A stretch of 64,000 nt of DNA from Clostridiales bacterium Firm_14. GTDB taxonomy: Bacteria > Bacillota > Clostridia > Saccharofermentanales > Saccharofermentanaceae. This document shows, piece by piece, positions 52,740 to 61,508 of the stretch. The position numbers and the translations under genes were made by a program. Location of the stretch: positions 1 through 64,000 of the forward strand of contig LVAT01000015.1 of assembly GCA_001604135.1 (NCBI GenBank), read 5' to 3'. The notes beneath the pieces were generated by a model that was not told the origin of the DNA, did not search any database, and saw nothing but the letters and a program-made list of their open reading frames with translations. How positions within the stretch are numbered: the stretch's first letter is position 1; each line of letters starts with the position of its first letter.

Positions 52740-53852
52740 TTATAAATAATCGAATCCTTCAAATCTCGGCTTGCCGGGATATGTCTTAGCCTGTTCTTCG
52801 CCTCTTAATACTCTGAGCGCTGCAGCTCTCATTGCTTCGTGTTCGAGCTCGCCCGGATAGGATGCGACAGGTGCGATCCAGCCGCATGCTTCGTTGATGC
52901 CGTCATATACGTCCTGGAAGCGCATGAGGCCGCCAGTCAGTACGATGCCGTCAACTTCGCCGTGAAGAACGCATGCCATAGAGCCGATCCACTTTGTGAT
53001 CTGATAGATCATTGCATTCCAGATGAGAGTAGCCTTAGCGTCGCCGGCCTCAACAAGGTCGTGGATCGTATCGGAATTGGACGTGCCGAACCAGGAGGAG
53101 AGACCGCCGGTTGCCATGCAGAGGCTCCTTATCTCTTCCTTAGGACGGTCCATGAGCTTTGTGAGTACGTCAGTAATAGCCATTGTACCCATTCTTGTAG
53201 GAGTCATCGGGCCGTCACCGCCGCTTCCGTCGTTGGCGTCTATCATTCTGCCGTGCTGGTGAGCAGTGATCGTGATGCCGCCGTCGATGTGGCAGACGAT
53301 AAGATTCATTTCATTATATTTTCTGCCGACGCTCTTAGCGTACTTGTGAGCTGTGGCGCGGAGGTTAAGGGCGTGTGTTGCAGATGTTCTGTATATGCCT
53401 TTAACGCCTGTGATCCTTGCAACGTCCTGATACTCGTCTACTACGATGGGGTCTACCATGAGAAGTCTTCCACCGAATTCGTCGTGAAGCTGCTTAGCCA
53501 TCTGGACGCCCAGCATGCTGGAGTGATATACGCCGCCCTTGGCTTCTCTTATATCGTTTACGAGCCTGTCGTCTACTTCGTATGTACCACCCTCGATCGG
53601 GTAGCATGCTCCGCCTCTGCCGACTATCGCATCAACGCCCGTGAGGTCGATATTATTATCTTTCAGCCACTTTCTTACGTATTCCATACGGTAATCAAGC
53701 TGATCGTTAATGGTGGGAAAATTCTTTAGGATCGCTGAATCGTGGAATACATTGCCTTCGACAATGCTTTTCTCGTTCTCGAAAAACTCGACCTTGGTTG
53801 ACGTGCTGCCAGGATTTACTACGAAAATCCTGTAAACTTTTGAATCTGACAT
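52740..53852 (-). CDS. Butyrate-kinase-family acyl kinase
   Basis: 370 residues of the ASKHA fold. FVVNPGSTSTKVEFFENEKS (about 9-28) is the opening of butyrate kinases. IDGGITITAHQHGRMIDAND (about 190-209), then GDGPMTPTRMGTMA, match the Buk glycine-rich block rather than acetate kinase (which has a HLGNGAS type). VLTGGLMR is at about 321-328. It makes ATP from an acyl phosphate. Because the partner is Pta and no ptb is present, the true substrate may be acetyl, propionyl or butyryl phosphate. The first gene of the minus-strand buk-pta operon; GAGGG precedes ATG. Confidence 0.85.
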   Translation of the reverse strand: MSDSKVYRIFVVNPGSTSTKVEFFENEKSIVEGNVFHDSAILKNFPTINDQLDYRMEYVRKWLKDNNIDLTGVDAIVGRGGACYPIEGGTYEVDDRLVNDIREAKGGVYHSSMLGVQMAKQLHDEFGGRLLMVDPIVVDEYQDVARITGVKGIYRTSATHALNLRATAHKYAKSVGRKYNEMNLIVCHIDGGITITAHQHGRMIDANDGSGGDGPMTPTRMGTMAITDVLTKLMDRPKEEIRSLCMATGGLSSWFGTSNSDTIHDLVEAGDAKATLIWNAMIYQITKWIGSMACVLHGEVDGIVLTGGLMRFQDVYDGINEACGWIAPVASYPGELEHEAMRAAALRVLRGEEQAKTYPGKPRFEGFDYL

Positions 53853-53886
53853 GAATTTTCCCTCTTTTCATAAAGATAACTACGAC

Positions 53887-53892
53887 AGTATA
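53887..53892 (-). promoter_or_regulatory. Probable -10 of the buk-pta operon
   Basis: TATACT on the minus strand (53892 down to 53887), preceded by TGTG. A -35 is not obvious. The leader of about 30 bases carries GAGGG. Confidence 0.45.
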
Positions 53893-54034
53893 CACACATT
53901 TTGCCTAAAAGAAATATATACCAAACCATAAAATATTAAGGTAGCGTTAAGGTGCGGTTTGGGTGCTATTAATGAAATGTAATTATTATTTGAGTATAAT
54001 TACTGGTGTTTACAAGGGATAAGCGGAGGATATT

Positions 54035-55276
54035 ATGGAAGACAAAGCTTTACGCAAAGGTTTATCGGTAGCTGCGATCTTACTTACCGCAGTCTTAGCT
54101 CTGCTCCTAAGTTTTAACACTGCAAACGGCCTTTTATACGGAGAAGATGTTAAGCTTTACGGAATGCCGTTTATTGCGGCTTTTGCGATACCTCTTCTGG
54201 CGGTTCTTATCGTGCTCGCACGATGCTGCAACAGCACTGATACCGTGGATGAGATGATACCTGCCGTAGCATCCAGATTTGCCATCTGGGGCTGGTGCTT
54301 TATTTTCCCGATCAAATTTGCTTCAGCGGCTATGACCTTATTATGGCCCGGATTCTATGAAGCGCATTATACGACGATCTACCTGCTTATGAATTCATTC
54401 AATGTAAGCGTGTTGGGCTGTCTGGTACTCGGCCTTTCTCTTAAAAAGCTTCCTTCGGTAAAGATCGAGAAGAGGAGCCTTAAGTTTGGCCAGATATTGC
54501 TTCTTATAATGATGGTCTACGGTCTTTCGCTGGCCGGCTCTCTCATGGGAATGCCAATTCATACTGCATTGTCATCAGTTACATATTTCAGTGACGTTTC
54601 CACGGAAGAGGCTTTCAGCAGTCTTAAGGAAAGCCTGATCCTTGGTTCTGATACTTTCATCAGGATATTAACAGTAGGAATCATGCCTGCGATCTTCGAG
54701 GAGCTTCTGTTCAGAAAATTCCTTATTGACCGTACGCTCCGTCATGGCGAGTTTATCAGCTGCGCCATGTCAGGAATCATGTTCGGCTTGTGGCATGGCA
54801 ACTTCCAGCAGTTCTTCTTTGCATTCTTCATCGGAGTCCTGTTCTCATTCGTTTATATCCGTACTGGAAAGATCATCTATACAATGATCCTTCACGCGAG
54901 CCTCAATCTCGTAACTTCATCTGTTACGGTCGAATTGCTCTCGGAACTCCTTAAGCGCATGGGCCCGGATTTCATGACCGGAGAAATAGATCCGAGTGTG
55001 GATTACGAAGCTGTGATGATGTCAATCGTTCCGATCGCTCTCCTTATCTTATTGTGGCTTGTTATTCTGGCAGGAATCCAGATCGCCGGTTTCATTCTCG
55101 TAATCGTAAGGCGCAAGAGGTTTAAGCTCATGCCGATAGTAGGAGAGCTCCCAAGAAAGGTCATCCTGAATAAGATGACGCACAGCGTAACCATGTGGGT
55201 ATTCTTCGCTCTGGCTCTGCTATTGTTCGTTACTACTTATCTTCCGGACATACTTGCGTTCGTGTTCCGAAGATAA
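54035..55276 (+). CDS. CPBP family intramembrane glutamic protease, second copy
   Basis: 413 residues with about eight helices. The CPBP motifs are EELLFRKFLIDR (about 227-238), FGLWHGNFQQF (about 252-262) and HASLNL (about 288-293); the third has Asn in place of the usual second Asn spacing but keeps His. It is longer at the C-terminus than the first copy, with two extra helices and a basic linker. AGCGGAGG precedes ATG, and TATAAT at 53995-54000 is the likely -10. It stands alone between divergent buk-pta and convergent HU. Confidence 0.9.
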   Translation: MEDKALRKGLSVAAILLTAVLALLLSFNTANGLLYGEDVKLYGMPFIAAFAIPLLAVLIVLARCCNSTDTVDEMIPAVASRFAIWGWCFIFPIKFASAAMTLLWPGFYEAHYTTIYLLMNSFNVSVLGCLVLGLSLKKLPSVKIEKRSLKFGQILLLIMMVYGLSLAGSLMGMPIHTALSSVTYFSDVSTEEAFSSLKESLILGSDTFIRILTVGIMPAIFEELLFRKFLIDRTLRHGEFISCAMSGIMFGLWHGNFQQFFFAFFIGVLFSFVYIRTGKIIYTMILHASLNLVTSSVTVELLSELLKRMGPDFMTGEIDPSVDYEAVMMSIVPIALLILLWLVILAGIQIAGFILVIVRRKRFKLMPIVGELPRKVILNKMTHSVTMWVFFALALLLFVTTYLPDILAFVFRR

Positions 55277-55302
55277 TGACAGAAAAAACATTTGGAAATT
55301 AA

Positions 55303-55336
55303 AAGAGGTTGCCCTTTGGACAACCTCTTCTATTTT
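55303..55336. terminator. Bidirectional intrinsic terminator
   Basis: A perfect 9-bp stem (55303-55311 with 55321-55329). Plus-strand reading ends in CTATTTT and minus-strand reading in TTTAATTT, so it can serve both the CPBP gene and the HU gene. Confidence 0.8.
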
Positions 55337-55355
55337 CATAATCAGTTGATAAGAA

Positions 55356-55655
55356 TTACTTCTTGCTCTTCTTAGAAGGCTTTGTGTTAACCTTATCCTT
55401 GAGTGCCTTACCAGCCTTGAACTTAGGAGCTGTGCAAGCCTTGATCTTTGTAGCAGCGCCTGTCTGAGGATTGCGGCCAGTTCTAGCAGCTCTCTCGGAT
55501 GTCTCGAAAGTACCGAAACCAACGAGCTGAACCTTACCCTTGTTCTGGAGCTCATCAGAAACTACTTCGATGAAAGCCTTAACTGCAGCATCAGCATCCT
55601 TCTTGGAGATGTCAGCCTTAACAGCGATTGCATCAACTAATTCTGTTCTGTTCAT
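55356..55655 (-). CDS. DNA-binding protein HU
   Basis: 99 residues. It begins [20 protein letters not shown], the HU helix pair, and has the beta-arm signature [20 protein letters not shown] (about 48-67). A Lys/Ser-rich tail extends beyond the usual 90 residues. The start ATG 55655 follows GGGAGG; the longer frame upstream has no ribosome site. It is a dimeric nucleoid protein. It is monocistronic and ends at a shared terminator. Confidence 0.95.
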   Translation of the reverse strand: MNRTELVDAIAVKADISKKDADAAVKAFIEVVSDELQNKGKVQLVGFGTFETSERAARTGRNPQTGAATKIKACTAPKFKAGKALKDKVNTKPSKKSKK

Positions 55656-55842
55656 TATTAATTCCTCCCTTGGAATATGGGTTAAATACTTTGCCGGAGG
55701 GCCTCTCGGCGCCGACAATGTCGATATTATAAAGTTCTTTGACATTAAAAACAAGAGAATTTGAGGCTTTTTGGGAAGAAATTTCGCTAAAAAGCCTTAT
55801 TTTTAGGGATTTGTAACATTATTACACCCTGTTTATAAGGGG

Positions 55843-55909
55843 TTGACGGCCCTAAATCCGTGTGATAGTATAATGAACAAATGAACATATGAGCAATCGT
55901 TCATATGTT
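55843..55909. promoter_or_regulatory. Promoter and operator of the Zn/Cd resistance operon
   Basis: TTGACG (55843-55848) and TATAAT (55869-55874) are 20 bases apart; an alternative -10 TAGTAT at 55866 would give 17. A perfect 9-bp inverted repeat, AACATATGA (55884-55892) and TCATATGTT (55901-55909), lies just after the expected start and fits an ArsR/SmtB operator. Confidence 0.7.
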
Positions 55910-55930
55910 AAACGGAAGGAGATACATAAG

Positions 55931-56260
55931 ATGCCGCACAATCACGATGAACTCTTAAAGCACGTTTCCGCAGATATGCCTTCTGATGAGCTTTTGCAGG
56001 ATCTGGGCGACCTTTTCAAGGTTTTCGGTGACACGACAAGGATCAAGATCATGTATGCGCTCTATGAGGATGAGATGTGCGTATGTGCGATAGCCGACCT
56101 CCTGAAAATGACCCAGTCAGCTATATCCCATCAGCTTAAGGTACTTAAGGCGGCAAATCTCGTTGCTTCCAGAAGAGAAGGCAAGACGATCTACTACCGC
56201 CTGGCAGATGAACACGTGAAATCCATAATCGGTCAGGGATATGATCACATTACAGAGTAA
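55931..56260 (+). CDS. ArsR/SmtB family metal-sensing repressor
   Basis: 109 residues. A winged helix follows a His/Asp-rich start. The alpha-3 metal site EMCVCAIADLL (about 51-61) matches the ELCVCDLL-type site of CadC/ArsR. The recognition helix is TQSAISHQLKVLKAANLV (about 64-81). The end reads DEHVKSIIGQGYDHITE, which fits the alpha-5 zinc site D-x-H-x10-H-x2-E exactly. So both sites are present. ATG 55931 follows AAGGAG by 9 bases; a longer frame would run through the operator. It should release DNA when zinc or cadmium binds. Confidence 0.92.
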   Translation: MPHNHDELLKHVSADMPSDELLQDLGDLFKVFGDTTRIKIMYALYEDEMCVCAIADLLKMTQSAISHQLKVLKAANLVASRREGKTIYYRLADEHVKSIIGQGYDHITE

Positions 56261-56284
56261 GTAAAATTAGAAGGAGATATACAT

Positions 56285-56503
56285 ATGAAGAAGACATTTG
56301 AACTTGAAGATCTTGATTGCGCTAACTGCGCCATGAAGATGCAGGAAGCAGTCAAGAAGATCCCGGGTGTTAAGGACTGCGAAGTTAGCTTCATGAAGCA
56401 GAAGATGACATTGGAAGCTGATGATGCTGATTTCGACAAGATCGTAAAGCTCGCAGTAAAGGCAATCGCCAAGGTCGAGCCCGACTGCACAGTAGTGCTT
56501 TAA
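56285..56503 (+). CDS. Heavy-metal-associated (HMA) domain protein
   Basis: 72 residues, one ferredoxin-like HMA domain. The motif LDCANCAMKMQEAVKKI (about 9-25) has the metal-binding CxxC. This domain is normally the N-terminus of CadA/ZntA-type pumps, and the pump gene 51 bases downstream lacks it. AAGGAGATATACAT precedes ATG. It probably delivers or buffers metal for the pump. Confidence 0.88.
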   Translation: MKKTFELEDLDCANCAMKMQEAVKKIPGVKDCEVSFMKQKMTLEADDADFDKIVKLAVKAIAKVEPDCTVVL

Positions 56504-56554
56504 TCAAATGCGCCGCAGCCTAAAAACTGCGGCCTTTTAAAGAGGAAAATTTTT

Positions 56555-58447
56555 ATGAAGTACAAGCTTACAAAAAAACAAAAGAAGATGCGCAACAGGA
56601 TAATAATAGCTATTGCTCTGTTGGCCGTGACCGCTGTGACGCTCCATTTTGTTGAGGTCCCGTGGTGGGCTGAGCTTGTGCTTTATATGATCCCTTATGT
56701 CATTGCAGGTTACGATGTCCTTAAGACAGCGTTTATCAATCTTATTCACGGCCAGATCTTCGATGAGAAGTTCCTCATGATGGTTGCCACAGTAGGCGCG
56801 ATTGTGACCGGTGAATATCCTGAAGCTTCTTTGGTAATGCTCTTCTATCAGATAGGTGAACTTTTCCAGAGCATTGCGGTTGGAAGATCCAGAAAATCCA
56901 TCGCAAAGCTCATGGATATCAGGCCTGACAGCGCGACAGTTATCCGTGATGGCGAAGAACTCGAAGTATCTCCTGAAGATGTTCAGGTGGGCGAGGTAAT
57001 AATCGTTAAGCCCGGCGAGAAGATCCCGCTCGATGGTGTCATCCTTGAAGGCGAGAGTTCTGTTAATCAGGCTGCTCTTACAGGTGAATCAGCACCTGTT
57101 GATAAGGCATTAAGCGATAATGTCATTTCCGGAACTCTGAATCTTACGGGTGTTATCAAGATCAGGACAACATCGACATTCGGACAGAGCACCGTATCTA
57201 AGATATTGGAGCTTGTTGAGAATGCTTCTGACAAGAAGGCCAAGGTTGAGAATTTCATTACCAAATTTGCAAGATACTATACGCCTGCCGTTGTTATAGC
57301 AGCGCTGGTACTTGGTGTGGTTCCTCCGTTGTTTCTCGGCATCGGAAGCTGGGAGATCTGGAAAGAATGGCTTACAAGAGCGTGCGTATTTCTCGTAGTA
57401 TCCTGCCCCTGCGCACTTGTCGTATCGGTTCCGCTGTCTTTCTTCGGCGGCATCGGCGGCGCTTCCAAGGACGGTATCCTTATCAAAGGCGCCGGATATA
57501 TGGAAGTATTGTCCAAGATCGATACTGTTGTCTTCGATAAGACGGGAACGCTTACAAAAGGTGTATTTGCGGTAGATGACATACATCCTAACCTGGTCAG
57601 CAAAGCTGAACTCCTGGATATTGCTGCATGCTGCGAAAGCTTCTCGAGCCATCCTGTTGCACAGTCGATCGTAAGGGCTCATGAGGGACATATCGATAAG
57701 AATCTGATAGGTGAAGTTACCGAAATTGCCGGAAAAGGCGTAAAGGCTGTAGTTGAAGGCAAGACATACTATTGCGGAAACGGACAGCTCATGGAGATCT
57801 GTGGCGCAGACTGGCATGACTGCCACCTGACAGGAACGATAATCCATATCGCACGCGAAGATGACGGCAAGTGTGAGTATTTGGGCCATATAGTTATCAA
57901 CGATCAGATCAAGGAAGATTCCGAAGAGGCGATAAAGAGCCTTAAGAATGCCGGTGTTAAGCGCCTCGTAATGCTTACAGGCGACAAGAAGAGTGTCGCT
58001 GAGAATGTTGCCGGCAAGCTCGGTCTGACAGGATTCTTTGCTGAACTCCTGCCTGCCGATAAGGTATCTAAAGTTGAGGAACTCTTAAAGAACGGTAAAG
58101 GAAGACTGGCATTCGTCGGTGACGGAATAAACGATGCTCCGGTTCTCATGCGCGCAGACTGCGGAATCGCTATGGGCGCAATGGGTTCTGATGCTGCAAT
58201 CGAATCGGCTGATGTAGTCTTAATGGATGACAAGCCGTCGAAGATCGCAGATGCCATAAAGATCGCGAGAAAGACGATGAGGATCGTCTGGGAGAACATC
58301 ATTTTCGCGCTCGGCGTAAAGGCAATAATACTCGTGCTCGGCGCTCTCGGCATCGCAAACATGTGGCTTGCGGTATTCGGCGACGTCGGAGTGCTCATAA
58401 TCGCCATACTCAATGCAATGAGATGCATGAGACGGCTCAACAGGTAA
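56555..58447 (+). CDS. Zn/Cd/Pb-exporting P-type ATPase
   Basis: 630 residues. There is no N-terminal HMA domain; the first segment is basic. The actuator TGES is near 175, the membrane motif SCPCALVVSVP at about 282-292, the phosphorylated Asp in DKTGT at about 328-332 and GDGINDAPVL at about 524-533. Late helices have GVKAIILVLGALG and FGDVGVLI (about 609-616), with the Lys and Asp that mark the zinc/cadmium class of ZntA/CadA. It follows the ArsR and HMA genes. The methyltransferase gene starts 5 bases after its stop. Confidence 0.94.
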   Translation: MKYKLTKKQKKMRNRIIIAIALLAVTAVTLHFVEVPWWAELVLYMIPYVIAGYDVLKTAFINLIHGQIFDEKFLMMVATVGAIVTGEYPEASLVMLFYQIGELFQSIAVGRSRKSIAKLMDIRPDSATVIRDGEELEVSPEDVQVGEVIIVKPGEKIPLDGVILEGESSVNQAALTGESAPVDKALSDNVISGTLNLTGVIKIRTTSTFGQSTVSKILELVENASDKKAKVENFITKFARYYTPAVVIAALVLGVVPPLFLGIGSWEIWKEWLTRACVFLVVSCPCALVVSVPLSFFGGIGGASKDGILIKGAGYMEVLSKIDTVVFDKTGTLTKGVFAVDDIHPNLVSKAELLDIAACCESFSSHPVAQSIVRAHEGHIDKNLIGEVTEIAGKGVKAVVEGKTYYCGNGQLMEICGADWHDCHLTGTIIHIAREDDGKCEYLGHIVINDQIKEDSEEAIKSLKNAGVKRLVMLTGDKKSVAENVAGKLGLTGFFAELLPADKVSKVEELLKNGKGRLAFVGDGINDAPVLMRADCGIAMGAMGSDAAIESADVVLMDDKPSKIADAIKIARKTMRIVWENIIFALGVKAIILVLGALGIANMWLAVFGDVGVLIIAILNAMRCMRRLNR

Positions 58448-58452
58448 AGCTT

Positions 58453-59055
58453 ATGTTCTGGAACAAGATATCGCCCGTTTATGATCTTTTCGAAAACGTT
58501 TACAACCGGAAAGTCTATAAGGGCACGGGCATAAAGGTCGCCGAATTCCTGGATAAGAGTGACAGCGTCCTGGAATGCGCTTGCGGAACAGGCGAGATCA
58601 CCGTGAGCATTGCCGGAAAGTGCAAAAGGCTCATTGCGACTGATTATGCCGAAGGCATGCTTAAGCGTGCGGCTAAGAAGTGCCGAAAGTACGATAATGT
58701 CACTTTCCTCCAGGAAGACATAACTGACTTAAGGTTCGAAGATGAGAGCTTCGATAAGGTTGTGGCGGGGAACGTAATCCATCTGCTGCCGGATCCCCGT
58801 AAAGCCCTTGACGAACTTACGAGAGTCGTAAGACCCGGCGGAAAGATAATCATCCCCACATATATAAACATGTCGAAGAAGTCATCAGGCTTTGCGGTTA
58901 AGTTCATTGAGAAGCTCGGTGCGGATTTTAAGAGACAGTTTGAGATCGGGTCCTATAAGCGGTTTTTTACGGATATGGGTTACGACGATGTGGAATACAG
59001 CGTCGTTGAGGGCCGTATGCCCTGTGCCGTCGCGGTAATTACCAGAAAAGTCTAA
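58453..59055 (+). CDS. Class I SAM-dependent methyltransferase
   Basis: 200 residues. FWNKISPVYDLFENVYNRKV is the UbiE-like start. The SAM site VLECACGTGEITVSIAG (about 40-56; E/D-x-A/G-x-G-x-G form) is followed by ATDYAEGMLKRA and DLRFEDESFDKVVAGNVIHL (about 97-116). The substrate is unknown; menaquinone-type or phospholipid methylation is possible from family resemblance. It starts 5 bases after the Zn/Cd pump, at ATG 58453, with a weak site (GGTAAAG). Whether it belongs to metal resistance is unclear. Confidence 0.82.
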   Translation: MFWNKISPVYDLFENVYNRKVYKGTGIKVAEFLDKSDSVLECACGTGEITVSIAGKCKRLIATDYAEGMLKRAAKKCRKYDNVTFLQEDITDLRFEDESFDKVVAGNVIHLLPDPRKALDELTRVVRPGGKIIIPTYINMSKKSSGFAVKFIEKLGADFKRQFEIGSYKRFFTDMGYDDVEYSVVEGRMPCAVAVITRKV

Positions 59056-59133
59056 CGGATTCTTGACAGACACCGGCATATGAGATTGTTCGATATATAT
59101 TAAGCATAATACCTTAAATTTGCCCTAAAATAA

Positions 59134-59142
59134 TGGTAGAAT
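59134..59142 (+). promoter_or_regulatory. Extended -10 promoter, predicted near-leaderless start
   Basis: TGG precedes TAGAAT (59137-59142), 7 bases before ATG 59150, with no ribosome site between. No -35 is convincing. Confidence 0.5.
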
Positions 59143-59149
59143 TTCTTTG

Positions 59150-60148
59150 ATGGAATTGGTAAGGGAAGAGGGCGTTAAGTTTTTTACTAAGGGACTGGTA
59201 TCTGTGATCGTTCCTGTGTTCAACAGGTCAGGATCAGTTGGCAGGGTCATTGAGCAGATATTAGACCAGTCATATTCCAACTTAGAGCTTTTGTTGATAG
59301 ATGACGGATCTGCTGATGATTCCTGTGATGTCTGCAGGAAGTATCAGGCATCCGATCCCAGGGTCAGGTTTTATGAGATCCCCCATGGAGGTGTCGCTGC
59401 TGCGCGCAATTACGGATTGAAGAAGGCAGCAGGAGAATTCATCACGTTCGTTGATTCCGATGACGATGTAGATAAAGATTTTGTTGAGAAGATGCTTAAT
59501 GCGCTGACCGGCAACGGAAGCATGATCTCCATTTGTGATTACGCATACAATCTGAAAGGCGTTAAGACGATCTGCCACAGACTGCCTTATTCCCAAGAAA
59601 ATGTACCGACCAGGAGACTTCTGTCCGATTTCTTATATGAGAGATTAGGCGGCGGTTTTTGTTGGGGAATCCTTTGGCGCAGGGAAGCCGTGGTCTATAA
59701 ATTCCTGCCGTATATTTACGGTGAAGACCTGATGTTCATCTTTACCAATCTTTCTGCAATTACGGGTATGGCAGCAGTCGTAAATGAGCCGCTCTATTAT
59801 TACATCAAGTGTGAAAACAGCATAACTGCCACGACTGAAGTCGAAGAGATATTCGATACGCTTAAGATCGCAAACAAGATCATCCGCCTGTCACAGGATC
59901 TGGCACCGGAGGTCAGGAAAGCAGCATACGCTCTTGCGATTGACTATGCTTTCTTTGCTTATCTTACGGAAAATGTCGGAAACAAGCGCTTCTCTGATAA
60001 AGTTGATGTCTTAAGCGTAAAGATGATCAAAAAATACCGCCGCAAGGCTATCTTCAATCTTCGCGCGACCAGAAAAACAAGATATGCATGTTTTCTGTCC
60101 CTGTTCTCGATGAAGCTCGTCAAATCCGTTTATTCATGGATCAAGTAA
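59150..60148 (+). CDS. Glycosyltransferase family 2 protein
   Basis: 332 residues. The GT-A core starts VSVIVPVFNRSGSVGRVIEQ (about 19-38), with LLIDDGSADDS (about 51-61), AARNYGLKKAAGEF (about 86-99) and the metal-binding FVDSDDD (about 101-107). The C-terminal part (about 230-332) is helical. It adds a sugar to a growing surface glycan in the cytoplasm; donor unknown. Its 3' end overlaps the convergent wbqC gene by 15 bases. A TTG just before the ATG is an alternative start. Confidence 0.9.
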   Translation: MELVREEGVKFFTKGLVSVIVPVFNRSGSVGRVIEQILDQSYSNLELLLIDDGSADDSCDVCRKYQASDPRVRFYEIPHGGVAAARNYGLKKAAGEFITFVDSDDDVDKDFVEKMLNALTGNGSMISICDYAYNLKGVKTICHRLPYSQENVPTRRLLSDFLYERLGGGFCWGILWRREAVVYKFLPYIYGEDLMFIFTNLSAITGMAAVVNEPLYYYIKCENSITATTEVEEIFDTLKIANKIIRLSQDLAPEVRKAAYALAIDYAFFAYLTENVGNKRFSDKVDVLSVKMIKKYRRKAIFNLRATRKTRYACFLSLFSMKLVKSVYSWIK

Positions 60149-60835
60149 CCTATAGTCATTTAGTTGGGCCTTTGTTCCTTCGATACCGCAGAACATAAGC
60201 ACATCAAGAACCGAGAGAGCAGGTACAAACTCTTCTCCGAACTGTTTATAAGGCGTCAGATCAGACTTAAGGAATTTCAGGCTGATCCCTTTTTCATTGA
60301 AAGCCTCTTTGTGGTAAAGTCCGACCCCGCCAATCGGATTAACATATTCGTCGGCGCCTAAGATATTGCATATTTCAATGACCTTTTCTTCGCCTTTGAG
60401 AGCGTTGTTCTTATCGATCTCTGAAGAGACTAAGATTTCAGTGCTGATATCCAGAAGCCTGCAGATCCTTCTGATCTGCTCTGTCAGGTAACCTGCAAGA
60501 TCAGGGTTATCAATATAGAGAAGATCTCTTGCTAACGGTTCGATATCGGAACAAAAAGGAGCCTTTTTATATGTCTCGTGGAGTATGCGGCTGAGTCTTT
60601 CTGAATTTAACGATTCCGAATCTATGCTGATCTCATTAATCTTTTTGTTCTGGCTTATGCCAAGAAGCGGGAGGTTGAAGTACTTAAGTTTGGGCGACAA
60701 TATGCGGTTCCTGTTAATCCACCCGCCTTTAATGTAGTTCACATCGTCAAAGACAACAAACCGGTCAACGTCCTTGATCAGTTGCCAGTACCCGATATAA
60801 GGGAAAAAATAAGGCTGCATTATTGCTATACGCAT
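60134..60835 (-). CDS. WbqC family protein
   Basis: 233 residues. The start MRIAIMQPYFFPYIGYWQLI (1-20) is the family signature; FVVFDDVNYIKGGWINRNRI (about 27-46) follows. The C-terminal block PIGGVGLYHKEAF (about 170-182) and LSVLDVLMFCG (about 211-221) are also typical. WbqC proteins are found in O-antigen and capsule clusters and may form dTDP-sugar or other amide-linked sugar modifications, but the reaction is unproven. It lies 6 bases downstream of the methyltransferase gene on the same strand and is probably co-transcribed. Confidence 0.9.
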   Translation of the reverse strand: MRIAIMQPYFFPYIGYWQLIKDVDRFVVFDDVNYIKGGWINRNRILSPKLKYFNLPLLGISQNKKINEISIDSESLNSERLSRILHETYKKAPFCSDIEPLARDLLYIDNPDLAGYLTEQIRRICRLLDISTEILVSSEIDKNNALKGEEKVIEICNILGADEYVNPIGGVGLYHKEAFNEKGISLKFLKSDLTPYKQFGEEFVPALSVLDVLMFCGIEGTKAQLNDYRLLDP

Positions 60836-60841
60836 GATTCT

Positions 60842-61483
60842 TTATTTGTAGACGTAAGTCGTGTATTCGTAAAGACCGTAATCGTTTCTGATTATGTATC
60901 TGCGAGTAAGGTCACGGGTCAGGAAACTGCTGAGCTCGCTTAAGGGGAGATGAAAAAGATCGTCCCTTTCCCAGTCAACATCCTTGGACATAACGTTGAA
61001 GGCGATTCCCTTTTCGCATAATTCATAAGCCTTTTTGATGAAGGCTTCGAAATATTCCTTCATGTCTTCGTATGAGAGATTGCATTTCTCGGTGAAAAGG
61101 CCGTTCATGATTATGTAGTCGGGCTTTCTGCCAAGCAAAGAAATATCATCCTTAAGAATGTCCAATCTGACAAATGACACCTCTGGGAATTTGCTCCTGC
61201 ATTCATTTACGAATACTTCGGAAATGTCTGCACCGGAATAATCGTGAGGGAACCCGGTACTCTTCATGTATTCATACATGTGCCCAAGTCCGCAGCCCAG
61301 ATCCAGAATTCCGTAACGGGCATTAGCATCTGCATTGTCGTCAAAGCGTATGACATCAAGCATGATCTTATAGCGCTTCAGTGCATCAGGCCTGTTGGGC
61401 CAGTCAACGCCCTTACAGTTATTGCCATGAGTACTGAAACAGTCTTCATAATGCTTTACGATGTCGAGATATCCGCCGCCCAT
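60842..61483 (-). CDS. SAM-dependent methyltransferase of the surface glycan cluster
   Basis: 213 residues. The SAM-binding motif ILDLGCGLGHMYEYM (about 65-79) is clear, then DYSGADISEVFV (about 87-98) and PDYIIMNGLF (about 127-136). The N-terminus, HYEDCFSTHGNNCKGVDWPN (about 11-30), resembles methyltransferases paired with WbqC in capsule loci. ATG 61483 follows GGAGG by about 6 bases. It is the first gene of a two-gene minus-strand operon with wbqC, divergent from the glycosyltransferase at 61572. Confidence 0.85.
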   Translation of the reverse strand: MGGGYLDIVKHYEDCFSTHGNNCKGVDWPNRPDALKRYKIMLDVIRFDDNADANARYGILDLGCGLGHMYEYMKSTGFPHDYSGADISEVFVNECRSKFPEVSFVRLDILKDDISLLGRKPDYIIMNGLFTEKCNLSYEDMKEYFEAFIKKAYELCEKGIAFNVMSKDVDWERDDLFHLPLSELSSFLTRDLTRRYIIRNDYGLYEYTTYVYK

Positions 61484-61508
61484 CTGCTGCCTCCGTGTCG
61501 ATTCCTTA

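Noticed and set aside
52839-53729. 296-codon plus-strand ORF opposite the buk-family gene
   Set aside because: Shadow of the kinase coding strand; composition is skewed to Cys, Val and Asp and no family is evident.
57110-57889. 259-codon minus-strand ORF inside the Zn/Cd pump gene
   Set aside because: It is antisense to a clear P-type ATPase with all motifs, has many Cys and Tyr in no family pattern, and has no ribosome site.
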